From the NCBI GenBank assembly GCA_030035585.1, contig CM057462.1:142440734-142504733 (forward strand): a DNA stretch of 64,000 nucleotides. Reading direction: 5' to 3'. The position numbers and the translations under genes were made by a program. Shown here in pieces: positions 1 to 11,535 of the stretch. How positions within the stretch are numbered: position 1 is the stretch's first letter; each line of letters opens with the position of its first letter. The stretch comes from Dugong dugon (taxonomy: Eukaryota; Chordata; Mammalia; Sirenia; Dugongidae). Below the pieces are notes generated by a model, which was not told where the DNA came from, searched no databases, and worked only from the letters and a program-made list of their open reading frames with translations.

Positions 1-2321
1 TAGTAAAAAAAAACCAGGAAGGTTTCAGGTATACTCTGATTAGAGGCTATTGACATGGAGAAGCTGGAGGCGGGCTAACTGGAAGCAAAGATTCCTATAT
101 GATTTATTAAAGAAGGATAATTGGTTTTTCTTAATTGGTCCTAAGTTGGAAGTGGGGCAAAAATTAGGAAAATGGTCGGTTTTTGACTAAGTCATGGTCA
201 TTTGGGACCAATCACTACAAAATCTGTGGTTTGGCTTCCTGGACTGGTTGTTGCAGATTGTGGGTGAGAGTTCTGTTTTTATATGTGAGCTAGCTGTTGT
301 CCATTAGTATATTCGGTTCCTCAGTATATGTCTCTACAGATTACCTCTTCTTAAAGAAATTTTATTCAAAAAAATATTTTGTACCTCTAATCTCTCTTTA
401 TTTTACTAGGCTTTAAATCTGTAGATACAAACATTTTCAATTCCGTGGGATGTCAATTAATTGCATGCTGTGATTCTGCACTAGTAGCCCAATGAACCAC
501 CATGCTCTGAAAATTAAATGGAGCTGTTTGCTCTGGTTGTAAGTTATAATTCTATGAGACGTGAACCACAAACTATAAGTTATACGAGAAAGGTTTTACA
601 TTTCTTTTGTGGAGTTGATTTCACAACTTACTACTGAATATGTTATTGTAAAGTGCCATTTACGATTTTTCTTAATACAATGCTGAGATAAGTTCACACT
701 TCTGTCCTCCGGGACCTGAAATTTGAATTTTATTGAGAAGTTTTTATAATTGCCCCTTAACAAAGAACTGTATTATATGAGAAGAAAAAAGCCAGATTTT
801 CAGATTGCTGAATGATTTTGTAAATATATTTTGGAAAGACATAGTTGTGTATTTATTAGTTAATTAAGAAGGACATCATGTTTTTTAAATCCACCAGCAT
901 CTACCTTACATGTTAGTTAAAGCAATGCGCATGCTTCAGGTGACTTAATTATTTGTGGAAGCAGACAGTTATTGTCAGACTTGCTGAGTATTTGAACCTC
1001 AGGTCTCTTTCCTTACAAGCAGACCTGTAACTCCTTAGGCATTAAGTGTGACAGCAACATATGCTTCCTTCTTCATAATTGTCCTTTACTTAACGAAAAA
1101 ATAACAATAACATGCATTTGCAATACCATGCCATATAAATTCATCTCTATAAAACATCAAATTAATTTAAAAAATGATGACATTTTGAGCTACTTTAAAA
1201 TACCTAATAGATATGACATTAAGAGACCAGCTCCAATTGCTACACTTCTGTGGCCTACTGTTGTTTCTTTCCTACTTACAACATTGCTATGTTTGTTCAA
1301 ATAGTGCTTCAGGGTGTTCTTGAAGTAGTTCTTCTATGTGTGTTATGGGAAAATAACAGCAGAGGGTTCTATATTGCAGCATCCATTCTTAATATCCCAG
1401 CGACTTCCCTTTTTATGTAATCACCTTGAAAATTTTGCAACTAATTTGACTTGCCCATTTCAATTTTTAATGTTTTTTTCCTACTTTCTGCACCAGAGAA
1501 TGAATCAAATAAAAAATGTTTTGCTGAGATAGTCAGCAATCAATATCGAGTATTTCTTAATAAATTTGGGTTTTCAATGTCATCTACGGGGCTTAAGGTT
1601 TGAAGCCTTGGTCTAAGTTGTTTGGATTACATCAAGGCATCAGAAATCCAACATTGTCTCTCTTTTTTATTTCCATTAAAGTAGACTTTTAATTAAAATA
1701 ATGACATAAAATATTTAACTGTCCACTAACTACTGAGTATATATGTATATATAAAAGGACAGACTATAGAAGGCATTTAAAGAAATATGACCACCTGAGT
1801 ACAAGTTAACTGCTTTCAAGTTAAGAGCCATCTGGCTGCAACATCTGTTGCTCATCGATTGCCAGTATTTATTTGCATGGTCTGGCTTACTGAGTAGGGA
1901 GGGGTAAAGAAGAATTTTCCTCAATAGAAGAGGATCATTCTTTGGACAAAAGTATACAAAAATAGTGTTATTCTTATTTAGAAGTTCATAATTTATTCTG
2001 TTTAAATATATTCTGTTTGGAGTAACAATCTTTACTATTGCCCTTGTCCCATCTCAGTTTAGAGACCTGCTTAAACTTGCTCACACTTGAGTTGATATAC
2101 AATCAATAAACAACTCTTGAGACTTGCAGAGAATGAACAAAACAGAGTTCTTTGCTTCCATTAGGGAGGTAGACAATAGTCTATAGAACATGACAGGCTA
2201 GAGATGAAATAGGAAAAGTTGAAGGGAGTTTGAGGCCAGGACGTTTTCATAATATGGAGCTTGGTTTTATTTATAGACAAAAAAGTTTACTGAAGGCATT
2301 AATGGGAGAGTACATACATGT
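1..2321. other. Unassigned AT-rich intergenic sequence
   Basis: I see no gene in this stretch. Open frames are all under 70 codons and match nothing I recognise. The first 350 bases have an LTR-like texture, but I see no TG...CA ends, polyadenylation signal or target duplication that would support calling an element. No AfroSINE, L1 or RTE homology is visible before about 2322. Confidence 0.5.
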
Positions 2322-2368
2322 GGGTCATCATGAGTAGGAATCAACTCAATGGCAACTGGTAAAACGAT
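2322..2368 (+). repeat. AfroSINE 3' tail remnant
   Basis: The stretch reading gggtcatcatgagtaggaat, followed by caactcaatggcaact, matches the last ~45 bases of the AfroSINE copies elsewhere in this window, for example the end of the complete copy at 42484-42689. The tRNA head and body are missing. The match is short, so this could be a severely decayed SINE or the equivalent tail of an RTE element. Confidence 0.5.
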
Positions 2369-3474
2369 AATATAAATGTGATGCAGGTATAGTGTTTAAA
2401 ATGTTAAAAGTTAATCAAAACATATGGAAAGAATCTAGAAACTACTTTAACAGTCTAAGAAATATCTGTTCCTATTAACATGGAATCTGGATTTTGAATT
2501 CTTAGTCTTTAGTCTTGCCCTTTCCCATCAATTTCTCTGGTACATAGTTAACTTGTTTATCTCAATATATTTACCTAAGGCTTGGCTAGCCAGCTTTGCA
2601 CCTTTTTTCTACTTTACTATACTGGAGGCCAGGTGAAACAACTACCTTCGTAAGGCTTTTATGTTTTATTTGGTATTATTACTATTATACCAGCAGGCAA
2701 TGCTGAGGTTCAATTATTTTAGTTTATCACTCATTGCTCAAATGCTTTCCATTAGAATCACTGATTTTTCCTACCTGAATACTCAATCCTAAATAAATTC
2801 CTAGCAGATGACCTAGTTTCTATCAGCCTTATTCACATGGGCTATGGCCTAGTCTTCCTACACTCTGTGCTTGAAGAATTCTTCCTTCTGATGAAGCCCA
2901 CTTTACTTTCAAATTGAACTGTTGTCTAGAATAGCCCACTTCTCTCCCCTGCACACCAAATGGAATTCTGGTTAATTATAGTTTTCAGAATCATATCTGT
3001 AATTACTTATTTTAACTTGAGACTTTTTGATCCAGAAATCTGGGGTTATTCTTTGTATTGTGGTGAGTTTCCCTGGGTCCTATTCTGCCCTAAGAAATGT
3101 ATCCACATGTGCTCTAAATGCCCTATACTCACCTTGATGAAAATTCCTTGTATTTCATTTCTACTCTACTACAAAAGCCATTTTTACATTAAAAATAATA
3201 ACCTTTAAATCACAACTTAGCTGTTGCAGTGTACACCTTCTTCATGCATGCTTCTATTTTCTTTTTACCCCCTCAATAAAATCTTGCATAGTTATTTTAC
3301 AAAACCAAGTTTAAGTATCAAACATATCTGAATTTGTGATTTTGCTCTTTCAAGGATAAGAAACTCAAATGACTTCAGAAAGGTTACATGATCGTGTGAG
3401 GTCAATGTATAAACTGGTGAATGAAAATATCATATCTCTTCTGTATATTAAAAAAAAACCTACTTCCAGCAATT
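2369..3474. other. Unassigned intergenic sequence
   Basis: No gene or clear repeat is seen. An 82-codon open frame at 2960-3208 has no recognisable motif and lies in AT-rich DNA, so I treat it as chance. Around 3340-3420 there is a weak MIR-like phrase (aagaaactcaaatgacttca), too diverged to call. Confidence 0.45.
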
Positions 3475-4690
3475 GTACAGAAACTTCTCTGAACCAAATT
3501 TTCCACTGAGAACAACCAGAAAACAGGAAAAAATATTTTTTAAAAATCTGTTTAATGGCATTGTGGAACTACCAAGGCAGCAAGACCCAGTGGGACCAAG
3601 ACTTTAGTGAAGAAAAACACAAGAGCAAGTCTGATATTTAACACTGTTTTTCACCTCAACAAATTTGCCTCTTGAGGGTGTTGCTGAAAGGCATAGAATT
3701 TGAGAACTTTGGCTGTCTTACTAGGCTGGATGGACAAAAGTTGGAATATACAGCATGACAAAGAGAAGAGGCTCTGATAAAAACTCCAGACCTTTAGTGA
3801 ATACCCTGAAAAGAAACATCCTGAGAGTAAGGAAGCGAAACTTTGAATCTTCTCCATTTATGACTGGATTAATCTGATTCCATTGCAGCTTATTTGTCTT
3901 GCAGAAGGAAAGCATAAACCTTTCAGAGGAAATTAATATCATTTAGAGAATCATATTTCTGTACAGTATTTTATACACAATATCCATCACTGAATTAAAA
4001 AAAAAAAAATGAGGCATAGAAAAAGGCAAAGATTGACCAGATATTGATAGAAAGAAAATAGACAATGAAAACAGACCTATAGGAAATTTAGATATTAGCA
4101 TAATAAGACAATTACTTCTAAAAAATACAATGAATATAAGATAAAAAGTGGCAGAGAAATAGACACACGAAAAGGAATAAAATGAAAATACTAGAGTTAA
4201 AAATACAAACAGGAAAGAAAGAACTACATCAAGGGTTTAACAGTAGATGAGAGACAGATGAAGGAAGAATTACTGAACTGTAATATAAATCAGATGAAAA
4301 TGCCAGACTGATGCAGAAAGAGACAAAATGATGAAAAACTACAAAAAAGTGAGACATATAGGACATACTGAAAGAGAATAACACATGTATAATTGGAGGC
4401 CAAGAAAGAGAGAAGAGTAGGTAGAGAAGAAGCAATATTTGGAGTGATAATGGCTTGGGTATTTCCAAAACTGATGAATACTATCCAGCCACAGATTCAA
4501 TAAACTTTAAGCCAATGCAAAACATAAACAAAAACATCTACTTATACAATAACACAGCCTTTGAAAATAAAAGGGGAAGAGAAAATCTTAAAAGTATGTA
4601 GAATGAAGGCATATTGCTTTCAAAGATGCCACAATAAGATTTACAACTGATTTCCTAACAAAAACAGTGGAAATGAGTATTGATTACTTA
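3475..4690 (+). mobile_element. Ancient L1M fragment: end of 5' UTR and ORF1
   Basis: This is an old mammalian-wide L1 (L1M group) in sense orientation. The order of phrases follows L1M ORF1: an early region near 4140-4200, then gagagacagatgaaggaaga (near 4250), a coiled-coil-like A-rich stretch near 4290-4350, then gaagcaatatttggagtgat (near 4430) and agccacagattcaataaact (near 4487). It ends at the ORF1 segment that reads acagtggaaatgag. No frame stays open, so it is a fossil. ORF2 and the 3' UTR are absent, and the sequence after 4690 is unassigned. The exact L1M subfamily cannot be fixed by eye. Confidence 0.65.
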
Positions 4691-4876
4691 GATGGGCTTA
4701 TTTAAAATAAAATACTAAACTCTAGATTTATGATTTGCTTACCTTTCTTCATGTGTGTTATAATTTAATAATGTTTCTTAAAAATAAAAATATCCAAGGC
4801 TTTCTCTCTTAAAAGAAAGGCAGACACTCAAGAAAACACTGTTAACCATACCTTTACAATGTACTACAGTATATTA

Positions 4877-5248
4877 AGGAGTCCTAGTGGTGCAACGGAG
4901 CCCTGGTGGCACAGTGGTTAAGTGTTCGCCTGCTAACCAAAAGGTTGGCAGTTCAAATCCACCATCTGCTCCTTGGAAACTCTATGGGGCAGTTCTACTC
5001 TGTCCTATAGGGTCACTATGGATCGGAATTGACTCAACAGCAATGGGGTTTAGCAATGCAATGGTTAAGCACTCAGCTGCTAATCAAAGAGTTAGCAGTT
5101 CAAACCCACCTAGCATCTCTGTGGGAGAAAGACCTGGTGATATGCTCCTGTAAAGTTTGTAGCCTGAAAAAACTTATGGGGAACTTCTACCCTGTCACTA
5201 GTTGTTGCTGTGAGTTGATTTCAACTCAAAGGCACCTAACTACAACAA
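4877..5248 (+). mobile_element. AfroSINE (outer copy), split by a second AfroSINE
   Basis: A tRNA-derived SINE of the afrotherian AfroSINE family. The outer copy starts with ggagtcctagtggtgcaa and resumes at 5057 with tgcaatggttaagcactcag. A B-box-like block (gttcaaaccc) and the degenerate tail up to the caacaaca end follow. The interrupting copy at 4896-5056 lies between two tgcaa copies (4891-4895 and 5057-5061), which read as a short target duplication. The tail (tgagttgatttcaactcaaa, then ggcacctaac) resembles the RTE 3' end in this window. The open frames of 88 and 96 codons across it are chance products. Confidence 0.85.
4896..5056 (+). mobile_element. AfroSINE (inner copy, inserted into another AfroSINE)
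   Basis: It begins ggagccctggtggcacagtg, containing an A-box-like tRNA element, and continues through a B-box-like gttcaaatcc. After cacc the body shortens directly to ctccttggaaactctatggg, and it ends near gactcaacagcaatgggg. It is shorter than the 42484-42689 copy because part of the middle is missing. It is flanked by tgcaa on both sides and is younger than its host by position. Confidence 0.85.
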
Positions 5249-5249
5249 C

Positions 5250-5425
5250 ATATATCATATTAAGTATTCTCTATAAATTATCTGATTTAATGCTCATAAG
5301 CAGTCTGATACAAAGATAATATCATAACTGAAATTAGAAGACACAGGAAACTGAAATTCCATCAGACTAAATTGTTAAGCACGACTAGAGTTGGATTTTA
5401 AATTTGGAATCTCTATCCTTAAAGC
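5250..5425 (-). repeat. MIR-like ancient SINE, antisense
   Basis: The order of phrases follows the antisense of MIR: a start resembling attatctgatttaatgctca, then a decayed version of the usual lower-case run that in MIR reads as agatgaggaaactga (here acacaggaaactgaaattcc), then ttgttaagcacgactagagt. Divergence is high, as expected for MIR. It could be a related CORE-SINE. Confidence 0.5.
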
Positions 5426-5437
5426 CCATGTTCTTTT

Positions 5438-5496
5438 AATTTTTTTTATTGTACTGTAGATGAAGGTTTACAGAACAAATAGTTTCCCATTAAACT
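5438..5496 (-). mobile_element. 59-bp, extremely 5'-truncated L1 insertion
   Basis: The unit is a poly(T) run followed by attgtactgtagatgaaggt and acagaacaaatagttt. This is the antisense of the terminal ~50 bases of the L1 3' UTR found at 17690-17720 and 53750-53780. It is flanked by the 10-bp duplication atgttctttt at 5428-5437 and 5497-5506. It carries only the final part of the 3' UTR and the A tail. Confidence 0.8.
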
Positions 5497-5506
5497 ATGT
5501 TCTTTT

Positions 5507-6184
5507 TATCATGACATAGTTCCCTTAAGATTCATTTCTCTAAGATCTCTCTCTGGCAAAAATTTTCTTTAAATCCCAAATTTATGCCCAATTTATGAAA
5601 CCATTTATCTTAAATAAATATTTTTAAGTCCTTGTATTATGTTCCTTACTAGATCATATAAAGGAAAAGCTTCTTTGAGAGTATGCAGTAATATTTACTG
5701 AATGCTTGCGGTAAGACTGATAATATACTAATAATGTTTTTGTATATCAATATGATCTAATAGAAAGTGCTTGAGTTTCAGAGTTGAGTATGTGAAAATG
5801 CACAATTCTGGGGTTATATCTAATACAGTGACTCAAGATATTTATGAGCTTTAGCTGTACTGTTTTAAAATGGACATTTATTAGAAGATAAAATTCAAGC
5901 ACAATTTGTTTAAACGAGTTTATTTTCCCTATGAAATATTAAGAAATATGCTAACTAAACAGTTGCTTTGTTTGTAAAATTGTATTTCTCTTGCTTAACT
6001 AAATTTGATAACAAACTGTTTTATCATTATTGTTTCTTCTTTTGTGTATAAAAGCAATGCTTTTTATTGAAAGTTTGTACAATACACAGAAAGAAAGTCA
6101 AAACAATTCATAATTCTACTATACACACAATATTATGCATTTATTATGATATGTTTGTACATGTTAATATATATATACATGAAA
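5507..6184. other. Unassigned AT-rich sequence
   Basis: No gene or convincing repeat is seen. Short AT microsatellite-like text (aatatatatatacatg) lies at the right edge, next to the RTE fragment. Confidence 0.45.
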
Positions 6185-6458
6185 ATGTGTTTAATTGCTG
6201 CAAAAGACATTTTTAAAGTGTCAAAAAGCAAAGATGTAACCTTGAAGACTAAGATGAGCCCGACCCAAGCCATGGTGTTTTCCATCACCTCATATGCATG
6301 CGAAAGCTGGATAATAAATAAGAAAGAACAAAGGAGAATGATGCCTTTGAATTGTGGTGTTGGTGAAGAATATTGAATATACCATGGACTGCCAAAAGAA
6401 CCAACAAATCTATCTTGGAAGAAGTACAACCAGAATGCTCCTTAGAAGTAAGGACAGC
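6185..6458 (+). mobile_element. RTE (BovB-like) LINE fragment, left half
   Basis: A piece of the 3' half of an RTE open reading frame in sense orientation. It starts near gctgcaaaagacatttttaa and passes through a stretch that translates to phrases such as SKDVTLKTKMSPTQAM and ESWIINKKEQRRM, with small decays. It stops at 6458 inside the phrase tagaagtaaggacagc. The same 16 bases recur at 17963-17978, where the RTE sequence carries on without loss. The RTE was therefore in place before the L1 array inserted. The broken frame shows it is not coding now. Confidence 0.85.
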
Positions 6459-8131
6459 ATGGACTTCTGGCACATGGCACTCTAAGCAGAAGCACCAAGC
6501 CCTCCACAGCAAAGATCTGAAAAACTAAGCCAAATAGAGAAAACAGCAATCCTGAAATCATAAACATCAAATGAAGAGATAAAAACTCAGCCAGGCACCA
6601 AATGGAAAAAGAAACTGACAGAGAACAGAGAGTGAGAAGACATACATGGAGAGGTCCCCTATCAGCTAACGCAGCATGTAGCCACCATTTTGGACTCCTG
6701 TCAGAGACCAGCAAATAGGGTGTATGAGGAAGCAGCTTCACGGAGCTTCCAGCAGGAGACAGAACAACTGGTAACTGGCGATATATGCTTTCCCACTCCC
6801 TATCCATCTTCACCCCCGTTTGGCTTCCTCTGCTTCCCATGGCCACAGTCTCTTGGCTGGGAAGCACCAGCTGCTAGGACTCCATCTGCCCAAACTGGCC
6901 TCCCTGAGTGCCATTTGTTGGCTGCTGGTGTGGCCTTTTTCTGCTTCTTTTGATTTCTTCCTTACTTCTCACAACATCCCCCTCCTTTAACTCAAATACC
7001 TGGCTCCATGCACAATTTTTGCTTCTTCTTGAGGGGCTGTGGAGCTCCGCTCTAGTGTGGAACTGCTTCCCAGTCCATGCTGCCATGCTGGTGGGATCCT
7101 GGGGATTTTTTTTGGTTTCTTTGTTTGTTTTGAATTGTTTGTTTGTTTTCTTGTTCTTCTCTTGAGTTGGGAGCCCATTCTGGCTGGACAGTGCTGTGCG
7201 GCTGGGGACCTACCATCTCAGCTTCCGAAGACATGCAGAGGGATCCCTGAAGGCATTTCATTTTTTGAGGATTTTTTTTTTTCCTGTTTTTTGGGGGGTT
7301 TTCTTGTTCTTTTTTTTTTTAATTTCTTTTGTTTTATTTTCCCTATTTTTATCTTTTTGTCTTTCTTCATTACTCAGTTTCTCCTCTCTCTACACCTTCC
7401 ATCTCTTCAGGTCCCCTGAGTACCTGGCGCTAAGCGATACCTCTACGCCTTCTAACCAGGCTGTACTTCAACACCTGGGAACAACTTCCCCAGACCTCAT
7501 AGCTGCACCTGTGGGATCCCTGTGAGCTTTGCTATTCTTTTTTATTTCTAATTTTTATTTATACATTCTTTTATTTCTTCTTCTTCCCCTTTTTGTTTTT
7601 CTCCATTTTATAGTCTCTCATCTCTCCACTCCAATGGGAAGCTCCCCTAGCATTCTTTTCTGTTTGTTTGTATGTTTTTGGCTCCTGTTCCTCTCTCCTC
7701 TCTCCCATATCCATCTTAGCTCCCCACATAATAATTTCCCTGCTAAATTCTGTCTACCTACACCATGGGCTTAACATCAGACCACCAAGCAGCACAGGCA
7801 CAGCCTACCAGAACCTGCCCCACACTGATTACCGACCCACCCAGGTGGCTGTAGTAAGTGTCACAAACAACCCATCCCAGCAATTCCTCTTCGGCTAGAC
7901 CTGCCCTGCTGTACCATATCTGAGCAACGGACCCTGCCAATTGGAAAAGGAGGTAAAAAGTATCATGTCTACAGATGAGCAAACAACAAAGAGCACACAG
8001 CCCTCCTGCTCAGACATAGCCAAAATAAAAGGAAAAAACAAACAAATCTACAATCAGTAAACGAGAAAAATAACTACTCAATGCCCAGAAGACAGCAGAC
8101 ACTATCAAAACATTTACAAAAACAGGACAAG
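6459..8131 (+). promoter_or_regulatory. L1 copy 1: 5' UTR
   Basis: A complete 5' UTR of the young afrotherian L1, 1673 bases long. It opens with the family start near ggcactctaagcagaagcac. A purine-rich stretch follows, then a long pyrimidine-rich middle (about 6900-7720), and then a purine-rich stretch leading to ORF1. The lengths of the other copies agree: 1674 bases at 9862 and about 1660 at 49053 once a 283-bp duplication is removed. L1 5' UTRs carry the internal RNA polymerase II promoter. That role is known for the family and is not proven by this sequence. The hydrophobic open frames in the T-rich part are artefacts of base composition. Confidence 0.8.
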
Positions 8132-9146
8132 ATGGTTCCAGTAGGTGCCCAAAATAAAACACCAGATGACTTTCCAGTAGAAGAAAAGGCATTAGAACTA
8201 CCTGATAGGGAATTCAAATCTCTAATACTCAGAATTATCTAAGAATTGAAGCAAAAAGCAGACAAAAACAAGGAAAAAATAGACAAATTCATAGAAAAAG
8301 CAGACAAATTCATGAAAAATACAGACAAAAAAATTGGAAAAATTCAGGAAAATAATGCAGGAAGAAAATCCGAAATAGATTCACAGCCAGAAATTATACA
8401 AAAACAACAATTAGAAATCCAAAAGATAAATAACAAGATTTCACAAATGGACACTGTCATAGAAGGGCTGAGGAGCAGATTTGAAACAGTGGAAGACAGG
8501 ATCAGTGCAATTGAAGACAAACCATTGGATACAACTCTGTTCAAGGAAAACCTAGAAAAAAGAACAAAGAAAGTTGAAGAGACTCAGAGAATTATGTGGA
8601 ATACAATAATAAGCAAAAATTTACGAGTGATCAGAGTTCCAGAAGAGGGGGCAAAAACAGAAAACACAGAGAGCATCATTGAAGAACTGCTGACAGAAAA
8701 CTACCCCAATATCATGAAAGATGAAAAGTTAGCCATCCAAGAAGCTCAATCAACCCCACATAGGAGAGACCCCAAAAGAAAATCACCAAGGCATATCATA
8801 ATCACACTCACCAAAACAAAGACAAACAAAGAATCCTGAGAGAAGCTCATGAAAAACAAGAAGTCATATACAGAGGAGAAACAATAAGACTAAGCTCAGA
8901 TTATTTGGCAGGAACCATGCAGGCAAGAAGGCAATGGGATGACATATATAAAACCTTGAAAGAAAAAAAAAATGCCAGCCAAGAATAATATATCCTGCAA
9001 AACTCTAGTTCAAATATGATGGTGAAATTAAGACATTTCCAGATAAACAGAAATTAAGGGAATATGTAAAAACCAAACCAAACTTACAAGAATTATTAAA
9101 GGGAGTCCTTCGATCTGAGAACAAACAACTTCATCTCACAGGCTAA
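8132..9146 (+). pseudogene. L1 copy 1: ORF1 (RNA-binding protein), broken
   Basis: L1 ORF1 encodes a trimeric RNA-binding chaperone with a coiled coil, an RRM-like domain and a C-terminal domain. Translation starts MVPVGAQNKTPDDF at 8132. An in-frame stop follows near 8239 (agaattatctaagaattg). The same frame then stays open from 8246 to 8839 and covers the lysine- and glutamate-rich coiled coil (about the first 100 residues) and the RRM-like region (phrases such as RVIRVPEEGAKTEN and DPKRKSPRHIIITL). A one-base loss near 8817 shifts the frame. The C-terminal phrases (YRGETIRLSSDYL, ARRQWDDIYKTL) continue in another frame to a terminal LTG-stop at 9144-9146. With a stop and a frameshift it cannot make intact protein. 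Confidence 0.85.
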
Positions 9147-9579
9147 ATCTAGGATGCAGGATCATGCCAGCCAGATACCAATCTAAGAAATGAACTCTCA
9201 AGGACTATCCAAAACCAAAATAAATACAACAGGGAATCAGAGCAGGTAATCTGTAAATGACAAGAACATCAGAACAATAAAAGAGGGAATGAACAGAGCA
9301 GGTATAGAGCCTTCTAATGGAGAGGAAGGCAAGGTGATACCAAGTAATAATAGACTGCTTCAAGCTTAGAAAGATAAGGGTAAATTTTACAGTAATCACA
9401 AAGACAATTAACAAACATAATCATAAAAATAAAGAGGAAAAACATAAAGTCTCAGTAAAAACAAAACCTACAAAAAAAAATAAATGAAAAAAACATCCAC
9501 AACAAAAGGAATTCAGCACAGGAGAGTAAGAAGAACAAAGAAAACTACAACACCACAAAAAAAAAAAAAGCAATAAAAA

Positions 9580-9861
9580 ATAACAGGCATAAAGTCACAT
9601 CTATCAACAATTACACTGAATGTAGATGGCCTCAATGCACCCATACAGAGATGGAGAGTGACAGAATGGATAAAAAAAAAAAAAAAAAAAAAAAACAGGA
9701 TCCATCAATATGCTGTCTACCAGAGACACACCTTAGAAACAAAGACATGAATTTATTAAAAATAAAAGGTTGGAAAACAATATATCAAGCTAACAACTGC
9801 CAAAAAAGAACAGAAATGGAAATACTAATCTCAGATAAAATAGACTTTAAAACAAAATCCA
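9580..9861 (+). pseudogene. L1 copy 1: ORF2 5' end (endonuclease N-terminus), truncated by copy 2
   Basis: The first ~94 codons of L1 ORF2. The start codon is lost (ata where the other copies have atg). The endonuclease phrases LSTITLNVDGLNAP, ICCLPETHLRNKD (the conserved glutamate of the apurinic-type endonuclease fold) and ISDKIDFKTKS are legible. A 22-base A run (about 9667-9688) replaces a short coding stretch and disturbs the frame. The element stops at about 9861, where the full 5' end of another L1 begins. The reverse transcriptase domain and 3' UTR of copy 1 are not found anywhere downstream. Confidence 0.85.
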
Positions 9862-11535
9862 GAGGTTCTGGCAAAATGGCACTCTAGGCAGAAGCACCAT
9901 GCTGTCCCTCCACAGCAAAGATCCGAAAAACTAAGCCAGAGAAAACAGCAATCCTGTAACCCTAAAGCATCAAATGAAGAGATAAAGAACTCATCCAAGC
10001 ACCAAATGGAGCAAGAAAACTGACAGAGAACAGACAGCAAGGAGAGATTCATGCAGAGGTCCCCTATCAGCTAATGCACTGTGGATCTGCCATCTTGGAC
10101 TCCTATCAGAGACTAGCAAATAGGGGGTACGAGAAAGCAGCTTCACGGAGCTTCCAGAGGGAGACAAAACAACCAGTAATTTGCAATATACGCTTTCCCA
10201 CCCACACTTCATCACCCCCACTTGGCCTCCTCTGCTTCCTGCGGCCACAGTCTCTTGGTTGTGAAGCACCAGCTGCTTGGATCCCACCCACCCACACTGG
10301 CCAGCTCTCTGAGTGCCATTTGTTGGCTGCTGGTGTTGCTTTTTTCTGCTTCTTTGATTTCTTCCTTACCGCTCACCGACTCCCCCTGCTTTCACTCAAA
10401 TACCTGGCTCCGTGTGCCATCTTTGCTTCTTCCTGAGGGGCTGCAGAGCTCTGTTTGAGTGTGGACCTGCTTCCTGGTCTGGGCTGCCACACTGGTGGGA
10501 AGCCTGCACTTTTGTTTGTTTGCTTGTTTTGAATTGTTTCTTTGTTTTCTTTTCCTTTCCTTGAGTTGGGAGCCTTTTCTGGCCAGGAGGTGCTGCGCGG
10601 CTTGGGATCTACCCCCTTGTCTTGTGCAGAAGCTCACAGGGATGCCTGAGGGCATTACTTTTTACTTTTTTTTTTTTTTTCTGTTTTTTGGGGGCTTTTC
10701 TTATTCTTCTTTTTTTTTTTTAAATTTGTTTTGTTTTACTTTCCCTCTTTTTCCCTTTTTGTATTTCTTCATTACTCAGTTTCTCACCTCTCTATATCTT
10801 CCTTCTGTTTCTGTTCCCTGAATACCTGGCGCTGATACCACTATGCCTTCTAGCCAGGCTGTACTGCAACACCTGAGAACAACTTCCCCAGATCTCATAG
10901 CCACACCGGTGGGATCACTTAGAGCTTTGCTGTTCTTTTTCCTTTCTGATTTTTATTTATTCATTCTTTTCTTTCTTTTTCCCATTTTTCTTTTTCTCCA
11001 TTTCATAATCTTTCAACTCTCCACTCCAACGGCAAGCTCCCCTAGCACTCTTTTTTGTTTGTTTGTATGTTTTTGGCTCCTGTTCCTCACTCCTCTCTCC
11101 CATATCCATGTTAGCTCCACACATAACAATCTCCCCTATACATCCTGCCTACCTGCACCGTGTGCTTAACATCAGACCACCAAGTAGCACAGGCACAATC
11201 TACAGGAACCTTCCCTGCAAGGATTACCAACCCGCCCAGGTGGCTGTAGTAAGTGCCACAAACAACCCTTCCCAGTAACTCCTCTTCAGCAGACCTGCCC
11301 TGCTGTACCATATCTGAGCGCCTGACCCTGCCAATTGGAGAAGGAGGCAAAAAGTATCGTGCTGACAGATGAGCAAACAACAAAGAACACACAGCTCCCC
11401 TGCTCAGACATAGCCAAATTAAAACAAAAAAAAAATACCAAACAAAGAAATCTACAATCAATAAAAGAAAAAAATAACTACTGAATTCCCCAAAGACAGC
11501 AGACAATATCAAAACATTTACAAAAACAAGACAGG
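9862..11535 (+). promoter_or_regulatory. L1 copy 2: 5' UTR
   Basis: A second full-length L1 5' UTR that starts gttctggcaaaatggcactc directly after the endonuclease-coding part of copy 1. Its length (1674 bases) and order of sub-regions match copy 1: a purine-rich start, a pyrimidine-rich middle with T runs at 10665-10725, and a purine-rich lead-in to ORF1. Just upstream, the sequence gacttt/aaaacaaaatcc in copy 1 resembles an L1 endonuclease target. That fits insertion of copy 2 into copy 1 by target-primed reverse transcription. Confidence 0.8.

Noticed and set aside
4896-4965. A possible tRNA gene at the AfroSINE heads
   Set aside because: The A- and B-box-like elements are those of a SINE, repeated at several loci in the window, with no intact cloverleaf.
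6690-7774. Several overlapping open frames of 70-126 codons on both strands, some strongly hydrophobic, that look like membrane proteins
   Set aside because: They lie in the pyrimidine-rich part of an L1 5' UTR. The same frames recur in the other L1 copies (10074-11169, 33689-34284, 46225-47301, 49205-50517), and the Leu/Phe/Ser content follows from T-rich DNA.
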